Below are positions 62,903 through 64,000 of a stretch of 64,000 nt of DNA, piece after piece (the first letter of the stretch is position 1; each line of letters opens with the position of its first letter). Made by a program: the position numbers and the translations under genes. The DNA is taken from the NCBI RefSeq assembly GCF_017876795.1, contig NZ_JAGIOR010000002.1, forward strand, positions 310,001 through 374,000. The letters run 5' to 3'. The DNA is from Rhizobium leguminosarum. Its GTDB lineage: Bacteria; Pseudomonadota; Alphaproteobacteria; Rhizobiales; Rhizobiaceae. The notes under the pieces are model-generated. The model had not been told where the DNA came from. It worked only from the letters and a program-made list of their open reading frames with translations, and made no database searches.

Positions 62903-64000
62903 CTATTCGGCGATCGACCATTTCTGCGGGGCGGCCTGGTAAGGGCCGCCACCCGGCGCCGGCGTCCAGACGAAATCCTTCGCCTTGGTCGAGACGATGC
63001 CGTAGCGATTTGCCACCCAAAGCGTCGCCCAAGGCAGGTTCGTGTTCATCACCTTGCAGACGTCCTGATAGGCCGCATCCCGCTTGGCGCTGTCGGGCTC
63101 GGCAAGCGCGCTGTCGAGTGCCTTGGTGAGGTCGGGCATTCGAACTCTGGCGACGTTCGGTCCGGCCGGAGGGATCTGCTTCTCGTTGAGGCCGACATTG
63201 ATGCTTCCGGCATCCGGCCCGTTCTGCAGCCCGGCGTAAACCATCTGGAACTGGGCAATATCCGGCGTCGCATTGAGCACGATGCTGTTATAGGTCGGCG
63301 CATCGACGGCGCGCGGAACGATGTTGATGCCGACCTGGGCAAGCATCGCCTGGACGGCGGCAAGCACGTTGGTGGCCAGCGGCGTGGTGTAATAGGTCAG
63401 AAGCGTGATCGGCTTGCCGCCGTTGATCTGGTCCCAGCCGGCGTCCTTCAGCAACTTCTTGGCCTTCTCGGGATCGTAGGCATAGGTGTCGATGCCCTGG
63501 GGTATCAGCTGTTCGGCGACATAGGCGCAGTTGGCTGGCTTGGCCGCGCCGCCATAGAGGCTCTGAATGATTGCATCGCGATTGATCGCATACATCACCG
63601 CCTGGCGGACGCGAACATCCTTCCAGATCGGGGAATCGTGGTTGAAGCCCAGATAGTTGACGACGAAAGAGTTGCCTTCGATGACCTTGAAGTCCTTGTT
63701 GTCCTTGAAGGTCGGCACGTCGTTGGAATCGACGTAGGTGAACTGGATCTCGCCGGATCGCAGCGCCGCGATCGCCGCGGCCGGGTTGGCGAAATGGCGG
63801 TTGATGATGCGTTCCAGTGCTGGTTTGCCACCGCGATAATCGGCGTTTGCGGCAAGCTCGACATACTGATCCGAAACGTATTTGGTGAATTTGAACGGGC
63901 CGGTCCCGATCGGCGTGGCGGACCACCAGGTGCTCTTCGCCAACTGGTCGGCTGGTATCGAGGCGAGCGCATGCTCGGGCAGCATCATCACCTTGGTCAT
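62903..64000 (-). CDS. ABC transporter solute-binding protein, family 5 (5' end beyond window)
   Basis: The C-terminal 365 residues of a periplasmic binding protein, running off the right edge; the Met at 64000 is internal, as family members are usually about 500 residues. Typical pieces are PIGTGPFKFTKYVSDQYVEL, RQAVMYAINRDAIIQSLYGG, YDPEKAKKLLKDAGW and a C-terminal TLWVANRYGIVSTKAKDFVWTP. It delivers the substrate to the DppBCDF-type transporter. The family binds peptides, but also opines, sugars and sugar acids. The two lyases in the operon favour a non-peptide ligand. Confidence 0.92.
   Translation of the reverse strand: MTKVMMLPEHALASIPADQLAKSTWWSATPIGTGPFKFTKYVSDQYVELAANADYRGGKPALERIINRHFANPAAAIAALRSGEIQFTYVDSNDVPTFKDNKDFKVIEGNSFVVNYLGFNHDSPIWKDVRVRQAVMYAINRDAIIQSLYGGAAKPANCAYVAEQLIPQGIDTYAYDPEKAKKLLKDAGWDQINGGKPITLLTYYTTPLATNVLAAVQAMLAQVGINIVPRAVDAPTYNSIVLNATPDIAQFQMVYAGLQNGPDAGSINVGLNEKQIPPAGPNVARVRMPDLTKALDSALAEPDSAKRDAAYQDVCKVMNTNLPWATLWVANRYGIVSTKAKDFVWTPAPGGGPYQAAPQKWSIAE

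Overview
The window reads as chromosome or large-plasmid DNA of a Rhizobiaceae alphaproteobacterium, most likely Rhizobium. The signs are high GC, strong third-position GC bias that opens long antisense frames, ExoF-type polysaccharide export, a FixK/FNR-type box, and mosaic intergenic repeats of the kind common in rhizobia. No rRNA, tRNA, CRISPR array, IS element or phage gene was seen.

Region 1 (1-18.2 kb) is a surface-polysaccharide locus. It holds the tail of a membrane protein (possibly the polymerase), a beta-helix protein, a TagA/WecG glycosyltransferase, an initiating sugar-phosphate transferase, UDP-xylose synthase, and a glycosyltransferase with a TPR tail. A LuxR-type regulator with a degenerate receiver is divergent from a tightly overlapped six-gene nucleotide-sugar operon (two acyltransferases, an oxidoreductase, two DegT aminotransferases, an SDR epimerase). 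A Wzx-type flippase and an ExoF/Wza-type export protein follow on the opposite strand. The uronate dehydrogenase and the chain-length/kinase protein expected of such a system are not in view.

Region 2 (18.7-38 kb) is the most unusual part. Two giant repeat proteins (2336 and 1766 aa) each carry an N,N-dimethylformamidase-like large domain, an Ig-like domain and several DUF4082 domains, spaced by VCBS/dystroglycan-type or cadherin-like repeats. Each is followed by its own CobW/COG0523 GTPase. A 100-aa protein of unknown function and a type I secretion ABC transporter plus HlyD-type adaptor close the run. All six genes are on the + strand. I read it as a dedicated secretion system for large, non-RTX, possibly metal-dependent surface proteins.

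Region 3 (38.3-47.6 kb) is a redox/stress block: PepSY protein, cytochrome b561, a QseBC-like two-component system, two tandem-domain universal stress proteins plus a decayed third, a DksA/TraR zinc-finger protein, a P1B-type metal ATPase, a PPOX-fold protein and an MgtC/DUF4010 membrane protein. A FixK-type site and a weaker one suggest oxygen-responsive control of part of it.

Region 4 (48-64 kb) is catabolic and envelope-related: an anchored hypothetical protein, a GH38 alpha-mannosidase, a TetR regulator divergent from a GH3 beta-glucosidase with a palindromic operator between them, an L,D-transpeptidase/OmpA-lipoprotein pair, and a minus-strand peptide-type ABC transporter operon that includes two different DHDPS-family lyases. 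The solute-binding protein of that operon runs off the right edge.
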